64,000 bases of DNA from Tubulanus polymorphus (GCF_964204645.1 NW_027437461.1:1-64000); one strand, 5' to 3'; shown: positions 16,940-27,442, numbered from the stretch's first letter. Numbers and translations: made by a program. The notes: generated from the sequence alone by a model not told the origin.

Positions 16940-17230
16940 GTTTCTTCTAATACATCATTTGATTTCTATAAATACAATTTATAATTACAAACATTTTTTC
17001 AATTGCTGGTAAATATTTAACTACATCAACAAATGTTAAACTTAATCATTGGAGTCTTAATGTTTTTGAAATTCTTATATAGTTTCTTCGACGATCTTTT
17101 GGCGATTCTATTGGTTTGATATCCATTGCTGTTGATTCCTCAGTCAGAAAGAGTATCTTGAGTTTCTCTATCACTTCTTGATGCGTATGGCGTTTTATTA
17201 ATCTAAAAGATATTAGCGGCAACTCTAGCC
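16940..17230 (-). pseudogene. Remnant related to accessory gene of copy 2
   Basis: On the minus strand 16989-17040 reads FVDVVKYLPAIEKMF, matching FSEVVRYLPEIEEMI near the C-terminus of the 28798-29528 gene at both protein and DNA level. Upstream, 17045-17220 is open but has a TGA before the match. It lies between hairpin array and TIR rather than between HNH and the 107-aa gene as in copy 2, so either gene or module was moved. Weak elsewhere. Confidence 0.42.
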
Positions 17231-17598
17231 ATCTAAAAGATATACTAAATACACTTAAATATATCTAAAGGTTTCATATTTAATAGCCCTAATAACTACA
17301 ACAAACAGTACTTACATTTAGATTTATAATTGTAAACTATAAACTCCTTATTTCGTTTCGAAAGATAGAATATCCTGAGCACAATATTACAGCGTATGTC
17401 CATTTCCGAGGCGATTTCTAGAATGAACATGTTGATTATGCCACGTCATCTAGTTCCGGCACGCCTTTCTAGAATATTCTACACGTTTCTGATTATGATG
17501 CGTCATCTCCATTCAGAGTTCCAGCACAATTTGTAATATTATGAGTCATAATGTCTCGTTGTTATAGTAACAACTGTAACAGCTGTGAATTTATCGAT
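17231..17598. repeat. Non-coding subterminal region with imperfect direct repeat
   Basis: No gene. 17417-17535 contains two diverged ~60-bp units sharing TTTCTAGAAT, TGATTATG, CGTCATCT and GTTCC(A/G)GCAC. Slightly more GC-rich than the genes. Confidence 0.4.
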
Positions 17599-17859
17599 TT
17601 ATTCTATAGCTCTGTACATTGAATGTATATAGGCTAAAATAGAATCATTTTCTAGTATAAACATCATATCCTCAACGTATTGTTCATTATTTGGATTAGT
17701 GTTCCATAATTCAATAAATTTCTTTCCTTTTGTTAACTGTTCTGAATATTCTAATTTCAATTTATTCTCTAAATGTGTTATAGTTTTATTGTGTCTTGCT
17801 TTTTGGGATTTATCTATACTTATCTTACATGTTGGGTAGTAGTATTTATTTGCTTCCAT
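17599..17859 (-). CDS. Chimeric 86-aa ORF: PolB N-terminal zinc finger fused to HNH C-terminal tail
   Basis: Residues 1-38 (MEANKYYYPTC...HLENKLKLEY) copy the first exon-like stretch of PolB, seen intact at 52365-52476. Residues ~39-66 (EQLTKGKKFIELWNTNPNN...) copy the HNH tail at 15770-15860. The rest is unrelated. The first finger cysteine is changed (CPTC to YPTC). It arises because the TIR extends into the PolB 5' end. It is preceded by the PolB promoter-like TATTAAAATG, so it may be transcribed; a real product is doubtful. Confidence 0.55.
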   Translation of the reverse strand: MEANKYYYPTCKISIDKSQKARHNKTITHLENKLKLEYSEQLTKGKKFIELWNTNPNNEQYVEDMMFILENDSILAYIHSMYRAIE

Positions 17860-18126
17860 TTTAATACTATATTTTTTATTAAAATTGATTTTAGAAGTTC
17901 AATGATTTAAATGTTATTCATTTATGTGAATATTTTAAGAGTAATAGGGATAATAGGCTTTCGTATCAAAGGTTGAAGGGGCGAGTGAGTAAAAAAATGA
18001 AAATAATAATAATTTACAGTTGAATTAGGAGTGTGCGCGACTAATTCAACTGTAAATTATTATTTTCATTTTTTTACGAGCTCGACCCTTCGACCTTTGG
18101 TATGAAAGCCTATTATCCCTATTACT
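17746..18126. repeat. Right terminal inverted repeat of copy 1
   Basis: Matches the TIRs of copy 2 from ATATTCTA (PolB codons ~36-38) out to the tip CCCTATTACT. Its partner is outside the window, so the repeat status is inferred from copy 2. Confidence 0.75.
17940..18126. repeat. 187-bp near-perfect terminal palindrome
   Basis: AGTAATAGGG...CTATTATCCC-TATTACT: arms of about 88-90 bases fold on a short loop at ~18031-18042 (GAGTGTGCGCGA). The inner end AGTAATAGGG equals an element tip in reverse. Arm sequence differs from copy 2 while the loop word GAGTGTGCG is kept. Confidence 0.85.
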
Positions 18127-18840
18127 TATGGCCCGTAACGTGGCGCCACCTACTGTATGTTGATATGCTAATGAGCAGGTGATGACGTCGCTGTAACGTT
18201 TCCGCGCGTCCGCGGAGCGGATTTTTCAGCATTACGCGAGCGTATGCTGAGTAAACTATCGCTCATAAATGAAAACAAAAACAACTTTAGTGAAAATTGT
18301 TGTTTATTTCTGAATGCAAATTCTTCACTGAACAAATTGATGCGTAATAAAGGTAGATAAACCGATTATTAACGAAATTACAGACCAAAACGTCGCACGG
18401 AGAGTAGGTGTGACAGACAGTAGGCATTAAGTACAATGATCATTGCTTCACCGAGTAGGCCTACTCATTTGCTACCATACTCATATTATTAAAGAAATCA
18501 TTTAATACATTCCCTGGTTAACGGATTCTCACCTTAAAATACATAAACTCCGCTGTCGTTGTCATCGATCCGAGTCGTCAACTGAACGCGGAAGTAAAAT
18601 TCCGTGTGAAAATTCCTACAATTTCTGTCCATATCACGTTGATTTGACCCCGAAATCTTCAGGAAATGTAGCCAACGTAAATAGATTTACGAATAGAATT
18701 AATCAATTGACTCATTTTAGAAATCATGGTTTCGTGAAATTCATTAAAGTCCTAAAACTCGCGATAAATTTAAGCCGAAAATGATTTCACCCATCCACCA
18801 TGTTGTTTCATTAATAAAACAATTGTTGCGAGCCGGCGCT
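18127..18840. repeat. Flanking repeat DNA, inverted partner of 24290-24730
   Basis: No coding potential. 18430-18805 is the diverged reverse complement of 24290-24730, sharing blocks such as CATTCCCTGGTTA, GATGACAACG/CGTTGTCATCGAT, GTAGCCAACGTAAAT and ATCCACCATGTTG. This suggests two oppositely oriented members of one repeat family. Confidence 0.6.
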
Positions 18841-18849
18841 GTACTGTGA

Positions 18850-18930
18850 TAATGCATGGTTTCACTAGGATTCGAACCCTCGACCTCTCGGTTGGGAGTC
18901 AAACACCTTATCCACCATGCCACAGGACAG
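18850..18930 (-). repeat. tRNA-like sequence (pol III A and B boxes; SINE or tRNA pseudogene)
   Basis: Minus strand has TGGCATGGTGG (A-box like), CTCCCAA (anticodon-loop like) and a perfect GGTTCGAATCC B-box. T-stem and anticodon stem pair poorly, so a functional tRNA is unlikely. Probably the head of a tRNA-derived SINE. Confidence 0.4.
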
Positions 18931-21100
18931 GGCGCTGTTTTTATCGTTAGTGGGAGTACCGGACGGAGCCAGTCGCGATTGCTACTATCATCCGGTGTTA
19001 TCTTTCAGTAAGTAATTTTAAGTTTAAAATAGGACGGAGAGTGCATAGATATAATCTACGCGGAGTGTAACCGAATAGGCCAGGCACAGTAACCGACTGG
19101 CTCTCCGGGCCAGATTTTCTCACAACGGCTGCGCCAGACAATATACCGCCGCTCAGTACTGGTCTACAGCTTGGCCTCCCTCACGCACGGGCCGGACCAA
19201 ATAACTTCGTCGGGGATCCCCTCTACACGTCGTGCCTCCTATCGATTCTAGGTGGGTCTTCGGGTCCAATCGTCCTTAACCTGAAGGCGACCAACAACAA
19301 CTCGGACTCCTTCGTTCTGGGTAGCGCGTCCTTATCGGTTCCAGAGTTGTTCCCGAAACTGGTTGAACTGACTCGGACTCAGAAATCCACTCAATAAAGG
19401 TATAAGACCGTTATTCGTAAAACGTAACGTTAGACATGTTTATTGCCTCAACAACGCAAAATTTATAAATGGAATGTTGCTCGCTACTCGTAGTGCTCAG
19501 TCGTAGTAATTCTTTTTATACTCGTAATACTTGTAATACCTTTAATACGCGTAATACTCTTAATACTTTTAATACTCGTAATACTAGTAGACCCCTAGGA
19601 TAAGGTCACAATATCTCACTAAATGACGGCTCGTCAGCCTAATCATGTTCAACTAATATTTCGTACGAAATGTGGTTAACTCACGCTATGAAAGAACATC
19701 TAGGGGGAGAGAGGGGTGAGAGGTACAACTATGGAATTAAATAAATAAAAGGCTTGAGTCTGAAGCGGAAATGTCAGTGACGATGGACAGATCCCAATAT
19801 CTGAACCCGGCCCCAGGGCCGACTCGATTACGCCTCCTCTTGAACTACCACTACAGGGATTCTTCATCTTGGTTGGAATTCGCCTTTGCTGGTGGTCCGA
19901 CGCAGGGACTGATCAGTTCCCTGGCCCTCCATTCTTTCTTCGGGACACTCATCTCCGGTCCTCTTAGGAAGTAACACATCAAGGGAAGACTTGGTTTCGA
20001 CCTGGACTACCACTGGCAGAATGGCTAATCGTCATCCGACAAATTCCGAGACTCAAGAGGTTTAGTGAAACGACCGTATTATAATGCAACTGGAATGGTA
20101 CTCTCACACCTTTCTCTCATTTAATAGCTCGAAAAAAAAATACCGCACGCAGCTTTGCTTGCGGGTATAAATGCACTAAGGCCATTGACGGCACCCGACT
20201 AAAATAATAAGGGGTTAATTCTACCCATATGATATATACGCGGATTGATGAGAGGAAGCCCGAACGGTTAGATCCCGCAGGTTCATAATACTAACGGACA
20301 GGTGGTGGCTAAACCGCCTGATTGTCACAAGTTTGAACTAGACTAGCTCGGAATATGAGCGACTGGGAGACGGAGAGGGATAACCCTCGCCGTGTCCCAG
20401 CATCACAATGATGTGGCGACTCAATAATAATACTTAATACTTTGCAGTTTAATACTAAAACAGTCGATTGTCGATCGATAATACTATACGAGATATAGGA
20501 CAGATAAGCCCCGAATAACAAAGGAAGGATTAAGGTAAGAGGGGGGTGGGTCTAGCGACAGGGTCGGTACCCGGCCAGCCTGCAGAATCTGCAGAATCTC
20601 GTCGGACATCAGTCGGTGGATAGCGTAGGTCAGCTTCATTCTTCGTCGTTCCAAGGATCAATGAACCATTCGAGTCAGCGGTTGAATCTTCCACACCAAA
20701 CCTCATCTTACCCCGGCAAGTCCCTCAGGGCGGCTGTACCATCCACACCAGTAGCCATCGTCTTCCATCTAGTACCATCGGCTGAAGGCAACCGATACTG
20801 CGAGACATCTACCGAACGCCAGGCACCGTCGCCAAAATCCACCCACCCGGGACAGTAATTCCACTTAGTTTGAAATTACAAGGTCGTCATTAGGAGCAAC
20901 CCTTGATAAGACATTCTAATAATGATAGATTAGGATAAGGAATTTGGATAAAAGAACATGGCGGTAACCGCAAAAACCGGGCAATCAAGGCCGCGGCAAG
21001 GCAATAATAATAATATATCAACTATCTTAACTGTAGTAACAAGTGATCACATCCCCTAAGACGGGGAGGGTCCCTATCGGGACGTAAGAGGTAGCGCTTA
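18931..21100. other. Unresolved repeat-rich insertion, no intact gene
   Basis: Moderately GC-rich DNA without long ORFs. Includes a decanucleotide-like array of (G)TAATACTCG/TAATACTTT at 19505-19590. It interrupts what would otherwise be continuous homology to the hairpin-tipped repeat (18805 against ~22040). Probably one or more decayed transposons lying leftward from the promoter-like block at 21180-21380; identity not established. Confidence 0.4.
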
Positions 21101-21179
21101 CATAGTGTCACGTATAATTATCTGAAGTCGATCGAAAGTCGCTTGTTAATCTCACTAGTATATTTCTATTTTTCCGCGG

Positions 21180-21380
21180 CGATGCCAATCGAAAAAGAAT
21201 CCTGAACTAGAGTTCGGCGCGCCTTATATAGGGCTCCCAGTCCCTGACGTTTTGATTGGATGGAAGTTTTTGTCCCCGATGCCCTCCATTGGTCAGAGTT
21301 CTTTGTCCCCGACGCGCCTCATTGGTTAAAGGTCACGAGGAACACGTGACGTCACGATCACGCGTGATTAAGTTTGTCAA
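21180..21380 (-). promoter_or_regulatory. Leftward promoter-like block (TATA and three CCAAT boxes)
   Basis: On the minus strand: a CACGTGACGTCACG-type E-box/CRE segment, three ATTGG/CCAAT words (near 21328, 21289, 21256) and CCCTATATAAGG near 21226. Directly repeated TTTGTCCCCGA words lie between. Order and spacing suit a pol II promoter driving transcription toward 19000, perhaps an LTR or other transposon promoter. No clear coding product downstream. Confidence 0.4.
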
Positions 21381-21897
21381 CAACGACGCTTGATCTAACT
21401 TTTCCATCATAAATTAGTTAATAAGAATTCCGGCCTGAACCGAGTTTTAAATCTTAAAAGGAGGGATTTATTACCCGTGAAAGGATTTATCGTTCGAATA
21501 GTTGAAAAATAACCGCCAGAAGGGGGAGCACCCGAACGGACCGCACCGCGGAGTGCCGAATTGAACCGGGCCGAAAATATGGGCGACTCGGCCTTCAGAT
21601 CGGAATTCTATTTCACAATATAATTTGACGACTAAAATGGTCTAGTATAAGAAGATTCAAGAAATAAGGATTCTATTCCTCACGCGGTCTAACAACTGCG
21701 GAAAAGTGATTCCCCCGATAGTTTAAAACTCGGTAAGAACATAGTCTGGGTGAAATCCTTAACCGAACACAACTCGACCGGACGCGAGTTCGTGCCGCAG
21801 CATAAACTGGAAATTTGGCCCGGATATATAACAGCCATAAAGGAACAAGATGGATGATTAACGTTTGATAAAGTAGTTACATGTATAACATTATGAC

Positions 21898-21976
21898 ATT
21901 ATGACGCTATCTGTGGCGATTATTTCGTGACGCTATCTATGGCGATTATTTCGTGACGCTATCTATGGCGATTGAA
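21898..21976. repeat. Three tandem ~26-bp units
   Basis: GACGCTATCTRTGGCGATTATTTCGT repeated three times, the third incomplete. Confidence 0.8.
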
Positions 21977-22039
21977 GGAAAATTGATTTTGAATTTGGCG
22001 CTCTCGGCGCAATCACAGGGGAATTTCCGCTACACGGAG

Positions 22040-22211
22040 CGAATGCGTGTTATATTCCTATCAGAATTCTACATTTCAATTAGAAGCAGTTAGTTGTCGA
22101 ATCTGATAGAAGATGAATTTTATGTGCGAAAAAAAAGTGGAAAATATGTAAATAATAATAATAACAATCCACAGAATTACAAAAGGGTTTTCGACGAAAG
22201 TCAGAAAACCC

Positions 22212-22307
<96 letters not shown>

Positions 22308-22411
22308 GAAACACGCGAATCTCAATAGGGTTTTCTGTGATGTAACAGAAAACCCTAATAATAATCAACAGGAATACAAGAGGGTTTCTGCGAAAGCAGC
22401 AGAAACCCTAA
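22040..22411 (-). mobile_element. Hairpin-tipped repeat terminus, inverted, with AAT microsatellite
   Basis: Three hairpins of the form AGGGTTTYNNC...GNNRAAACCCT (22186-22213, ~22328-22355, 22383-22411) separated by TAA/AAT runs. 22040-22160 is the diverged reverse complement of 23990-24080. Thus it is the tip of an element extending leftward, opposite to the one starting at 23907. Tip duplication suggests nested insertion or tandem amplification of ends. Confidence 0.5.
22212..22307. repeat. (TAA)n microsatellite
   Basis: About 32 uninterrupted TAA units. Homopolymer-coding ORFs on both strands (poly-Ile, poly-Leu) are artefacts of it. Confidence 0.97.
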
Positions 22412-22601
22412 TAATGACAATGGAAGCATGATGGATCCGGCCATCCACATAGTGAGCGGGTGTCGGGTGATGGTAAACGGATATTAGGCTACCTCTCAAT
22501 TCCATTAAAAAATTGCGAAGAATACTTACTGCTTAGCATAGCCACATTGAAATCGGAAAAGGTTTTCAAAGCAGTCATCGGTAAAATGGCGATAACACAA
22601 C

Positions 22602-22800
22602 GTGGGTCCTGACTTCGTAGTAGTAGCAGCAGGAGGCTTCCAATTCATTCGCTTCGTACGGACGAAACGAATTCACACCGATCAGGAGGCTAATTTTGAA
22701 AGCCAACTGATCAAAGAGTTGTGTAGTATTTTTGGTATCGAGAAAACTCGTACCACACCTAATCACCCTCCGGGAAATGGGGCCAGCACTACCAGCTCAT
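22602..22800 (+). pseudogene. Ty3/gypsy integrase core fragment
   Basis: Reads IHTDQEANFESQLI, then ELCSIFGIEKTRTTPNHPPGNG, the second-Asp to post-GNG part of gypsy integrase cores (D in HTDQ). The catalytic Glu region is missing: the frame is interrupted after GNG by a ~55-bp repeat also present at 54843-54893. Only a relic of an LTR retrotransposon. Confidence 0.7.
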
Positions 22801-22849
22801 GATGATGCATTCTGTGGGTTAAATTTGTCAAAATACACTACCAGCTCAG

Positions 22850-23593
22850 TGTACGTGGTTAAGAATTCTATTTCAAAGAAACGAAAAACGTTACATCGTA
22901 ATTTGCGCATGGTTCTGTCTGTGCCTTTTCGGGAATCTGATACTAAAACTATGAGTTATACTGAGTTTTAAGACCAGAGAAGTAAAACGCTCTGAAAATA
23001 GTGTTCGTCCTGTCAAAAACTCAGGTTTCGACAATCAGTTACCTCTGATCGGGGATCCAGCCTTAGACATGTCAGAAACTTCTGATAGCGATTTAGACAA
23101 TTTCGTTGTCATTGAGAGAAGTGACAATTTGATAAATGCGAGAGACGTTGGGTCAAAACATGGTCGGTCAGATGCGATGTCTGGTCCTCCATCCGAAATC
23201 CTGACCGAGTTGAATTCCATTTCTTCTCTCCCTGATAAGTCTGTTATCGATGTACGTAGTTGTGGAAAATGTTGTGGATTCATAGGGGGTCCGAGTCGAT
23301 GGAAAAATCAGATGATTTGTCTGGTTCTCATAGAGAGAACTGTTTCTGGTGTTAATATTGACACTAGTGCTTCTTTAGAAAGGAATAATTCTTTGAATGA
23401 GTCTGAAATCAGACCTAGGCGTCCACAGCGCGTTCGCAGGTTGCCTGCTCATCTAGATAGTTTTATTGTCGGACAGACTCAGGTTCAGGCATCGTGGGAA
23501 CGAAAGATGGATATGCTTTTCGCTGCTGCGAAGGATTCGAGTGTTAATTCTAATCCGGGAATTATGGCAGCCATTTTAAAACTGTGTGAATAA
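22850..23593 (+). pseudogene. Gypsy Pol C-terminal remnant
   Basis: 22860-22971 and the 174-aa ORF 23069-23593 continue in retroelement-like style: Ser/Asp/Glu-rich linker, PRRPQRVRRLPAHLDSFIV then a short tail, resembling the C-terminal end of gypsy polyproteins. Frames are broken between pieces. Association with the integrase fragment is by position and style; no catalytic motif here. Confidence 0.45.
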
Positions 23594-23631
23594 CATGTTA
23601 GTATAGGCTTGTGAAAGCACTCTGGAAATGC

Positions 23632-23765
23632 TGTCATTTATGTTATTGCTTCATGTATGTTACTTTGTGTCATTTATGTAATTGCTTAATGTATATTGCT
23701 TTGTGTCGTTTATGTAATTGCTCAATGTATGTTGCTTTGTGTCATTTATGTAATTGTTTAATGTA
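23632..23765. repeat. ~36-bp tandem repeat (TGTCATTTATGTAATTGCTTAATGTAT...)
   Basis: Four imperfect units sharing TTTATGTAATTG and AATGTATRTTGCTTTGTGTC. Lies downstream of the gypsy remnant, possibly within its 3' LTR. Confidence 0.75.
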
Positions 23766-23906
23766 ATTAGTCTTGTATCATTGGTACATTTACTTAATGT
23801 AGAGTTATGTAATGTCTTTCTGTTTGTGTCTTTGTCCTGGGACAGTACAGTTTTCTCCTGTGTGGGAGAGGTTGAATGGAGTTGGTTGTGGGATATTGTT
23901 ATTAGG

Positions 23907-26133
23907 GTTTCTGCTGCTTTCGCAGAAACCCTCTTGTATTTCTGTTGATTATTATTATCATTAATGGTCCACTTTCCAGCCAAAAATTTTTCATAAAATG
24001 TAACTCCACTCAGATTCGACTACCAACAGCTTATAAACGTAATTTTAAATTCTGTCAGAAATATAACTCAGCGCCTGACCATTTCGAATTTGCGTATAGT
24101 AATCCATTATGAATTAAGCCCGTGTAATAACCCGGTCTAAACAGCGACTAGAATAACGCAAAGCATTGTCATCCATTGATAAAAGTACATCCCGAAAAGC
24201 CTACGAATTACCGGACGACCTCGAGCGTCAAACTCAACCGCGAATTCAGACTTACAATTAGTCAGGATCCGTCATTTACTGCGGACAATATGCAGCCAAC
24301 ATGGCGGATGGTTGAAATCATTTTCAGCCTAAATTTATCGAAAATTTATGGCGAGTTTTAGGACTTTAATGAACTATGATCCCTAAAATGAGTCAATTGA
24401 TTTAATTCTATTAGTATATCAATTTACGTTGGCTACATTTCTTGAAGATTTCTGGCGCAAATCAACGTAATATGGACAGGAATGGTAGGGATTTTCCTAT
24501 GGAATGTTACTTCCGTGTTCACTTGACGGATCGATGACAACGACAGCAGAGTTTATGCAATTTAAGGTGAGAATCCACTAACCAGGGAATGTAAGACATG
24601 ATTTCTTGGTCTAACTGCAGTTAAGGTTACCTTTTCACTGGGTGGTGCTATGATATGAGTACTTATGATAGCAAATGAGTACTCGGCAAAGCAATGATCA
24701 TTGTTGGCTACCTACTTGCCTAGCTTTTTGGGGGATACGCCTAGAATAGATTTAGGCCCTTAATTAAGTGTGTAGAGCCATTGGAAAGCCTTAGTAGTTA
24801 GTAAGGGACTGGTTTACACTTATGTATACAACTATTTATTTCGATTACTTTCTTTCCAGCTATTAATCGTGGAATGAACTGGTCACTATGGTCTTCAATT
24901 CCTTTGCCGATTCTTGCAGCTGGTGGGAATATATTTAAACCACAGTGTGCAAGTGTACGTTTCAAATTAAGCGTCTCAGATGCTGTAAGTACTTGACGTT
25001 TTGTGTAATTGTTTTTTCCTAATGTCATGTTTAAAATATTTGGATCAGTAATCAGTCGTGCTAGTGTACATGCAGAATTGGATTCATTGTTATTATGGGA
25101 TGATAATTCACGAGCATCAAGAGTCCTACGATATACCCTTGATATGAAGCTTTTAAAAGTTTATCAGAGACTTGTTTTGGAGTAAACCGAATAGCCCTTA
25201 AAATACCAATTCCACATGGCTTAACGGTCGGTGTCTATGCTCTGCGAGACAGGAGTAATAGATGTTTCACGACAAACGCACCATTTAAATATTTATTATG
25301 CTTTCGTTCACTCCTCTATTATATTACATAACTGAGTAATTCTTACATTAGATTGCTTAATTACAGGTGGAAAGAGGTCAGATGGCATGAAAATCGACTG
25401 TGGCTGACTAATTGACGCGCGCAGATAAAGCGTTGAGGTTTCAAAATTTAGCCAAAATGCTTGTATCATCAGGGGTAGACAAATTATCCGAAGATAAATG
25501 AAAACTCCACCTTGTTGATCGTCAGTTGATTTAGCAGTAATTATTTCGTCTGGATCAATCGACACATAATTCATTTCAAAATATGTGTTCAGTTGAATTT
25601 CTTTCAATAAAATAAGAATCTATTTGACTAATTTTTTAGTTATGTATTCAGGAGTGAATTTTAATTGATCTCAAAACCAGAGAAAGCATTCTTCAAAAAT
25701 TTAGAAAGTCCTAGACTCATAATCAAATTCTGTGAAGTCATTTAAGGTCTTTTGCTCGAATCAAGCCAAGGGCTCAGGTGGCTAAAATTCAATTCCTCAC
25801 TGCCCTGTAACGCCGAGTACGACTGAGTTTACACACTGAAAAACGTTGCGCTGTGTAAGTGTAATTTGGATAAGTCAGCAATATAATGACGGCCCTGCCC
25901 CGCGCGCTCTATCTGAGACATCAGAAACAAGTTGGACTGTATTGTTTCGATGCTTTGACAAATGGACTCCTAATATCCACATATCCAGTATAATGTTGAC
26001 CCAGGTTGCGCTTCTTGGCAATAGTCATATGTTATGGGCTAGAATTATTTCGATGAAATCTTCATACGCTTCCCAGTTCGACATATGAACCAATTAGGCA
26101 GAAACCCGTCATCGCTGCTATGCAGCTATATTT
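23907..26133 (+). mobile_element. Hairpin-tipped (Helitron/HINE-like) element, non-coding member
   Basis: Left tip hairpin AGGGTTTCTGC-TGCTTTC-GCAGAAACCCT and about 390 following bases match the left end of the 44016-50640 element. The right tip AGGCAGAAACCCGTCATCGCTGCTATGCAGCTATAT (in two parts, ending ~26133) matches its right end. The interior (24780-25610) has degenerate minus-strand ORFs of 76 and 99 aa with no recognised domain. Terminal hairpins and a microsatellite near the tip recall Helentron-associated elements; class is inference. Confidence 0.5.
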
Positions 26134-26286
26134 ATCATTTCACTTCGGTTGTCCGTCATGTTTTGTATGATGGTGTTGTGTTGTCTGTGGGTTTTGTTTT
26201 TATTACAAAAAAACTGGGGGTCTAGGGACACCATGTCCACTTGGGAAGTGGTTTCAAATGCTCAACAATCTAACAATTTCAATGTT

Positions 26287-26940
26287 CAACGCCCCCAGGT
26301 GACCATATACAAAAACCAATGACCTTGAAACTCCCCAAAATCATAGTACATGTCAGCAGCTACGATTTTGTAATTGACAAAATTTGTAATTTTGCATAAC
26401 AAAATATGCCAATACTGATTTAATGAGGAAATGTTAAGTTATTCTACTATTCAGCGCCACCTGGTGACCATATGCAAACCCCAATGACCTTGAAACTCAC
26501 CACAATTATAGAACATGTCATGAACTACAACTTTGCAATAGATCAAGGTAACAAAATATGCCTTGGTACCAATCTAATAAGGAAATACTAAGTTTACTAT
26601 TCAACACCCCCTGGTGACCATATAGAATAACCTATGTCCTTAAAACTCACCACAATCATGGATGATGTCATGAGCTACAACTTTGAAATTGTTTGTGGTA
26701 ACAAAATATGCATAAGTAAAAATATAATATACATGTACTAAGTAATTGTATTATTCAACGCCCCCTGGTGGCCATAGAAAAAATCCAATGATCGTGAAAC
26801 TCACCAAAATCATAGAACGCGTTATGAGCTACAACTTTCCAATCGATTGTGGTAGCACAATATGCTTCGGTAGCAATATAATGTCGAAAAACTTTTCTCC
26901 CACCTACGAATCAGTACTGATGACAATGGCCGTCCATTGT
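26287..26940. repeat. ~155-bp tandem repeat, four units
   Basis: Units start near 26287, 26451, 26601 and 26756 with CAACGCCCCCTGGTGACCATA, followed by CCAATGACCTTGAAACTCACCA...ATCATAG and ACAAAATATGC. Diverged satellite-like array adjoining copy 2. Confidence 0.85.
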
Positions 26941-26974
26941 GTCATAATTGGCTGATAAAAAATACCTGTTCATG

Positions 26975-26980
26975 AGCAAC
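26975..26980. repeat. Left target-site duplication AGCAAC of copy 2
   Basis: AGCAAC flanks AGTAATAGGG here and follows CCCTATTACT at 52818-52823; 6 bp is the usual Polinton duplication. Confidence 0.85.
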
Positions 26981-27249
26981 AGTAATAGGGAATATCTTGT
27001 TTCATACCAAAGGTCGAAAGGTCGAGCTCATAAAAAATGAAAAATATGAAAATAATAACAATTTCTATTTGAATTAGAAGCGAAACTCATATAAAATGAA
27101 AAATAATTCTCGCACACTCGAATTTATTTTTCATTTTATATGAGTTTCACTTCTAATTCAAATAGAAATTATTATTATTTTCATATTTTTCATTTTTTAC
27201 TCACTAGCCCTTTCAACCTTTGATATGAAACAAGACATTCCCTATTACT
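26981..27249. repeat. 269-bp terminal palindrome
   Basis: Arms of about 125 bases (GTAATAGGGAAT...TTTCATTTTAT) fold around a loop TTCTCGCACACTCGAA (~27108-27123). Mismatches are few. Inner end ATTCCCTATTACT mimics an element tip. Confidence 0.88.
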
Positions 27250-27442
27250 CTTAAAATATTCATATATATGAATAAAATATAAATAAATAACTTCTAAAAT
27301 CAATTTTAATAAAAAATTTAGTATTAAAATTGAAGCAAATAAGTACTACTGTCCAACATGTAATATCAATATAGATAAATCCCAAAAAGCAAGACACAAT
27401 AAAACTAAAACAGATTTAGAGAATAAATTGAAACTAGAATAT
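26981..27442. repeat. Left TIR of copy 2
   Basis: 462 bp matching the reverse complement of 52363-52817. Outer 269 bp (26981-27249) is a palindrome; the inner part contains the first ~38 codons of PolB. Confidence 0.9.

Larger units (their letters stand above)
1..18126. mobile_element. Polinton/adintovirus-like endogenous virus, copy 1 (left end outside window)
   Basis: This AT-rich block carries PolB, retroviral-type integrase, packaging ATPase, capsid-type genes and membrane proteins in two convergent blocks. That is the hallmark gene set of Polintons/adintoviruses. Its right end is CCCTATTACT at 18117-18126, matching the exact termini of copy 2. The next six bases, TATGGC, are the predicted target duplication, to be found left of the window. 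Most ORFs are intact. Lesions seen are a frameshift in the intein, a stop codon in the 202-codon gene and compensating indels in the capsid gene. Host integration is inferred from the abrupt change in composition and gene content at 18126. Confidence 0.85.

Noticed and set aside
18850-18930. Functional tRNA-Gly (CCC)
   Set aside because: B-box is perfect, but T-stem and anticodon-stem pairing are poor.
20270-20290. Resemblance to the complement of the 18S rRNA 3' end (GATCCCGCAGGTTCATAATAC)
   Set aside because: Only about 15 bases match; no rRNA sequence follows on either side.
22080-22345. ORFs with poly-Leu and poly-Ile tracts
   Set aside because: Artefacts of the TAA microsatellite.
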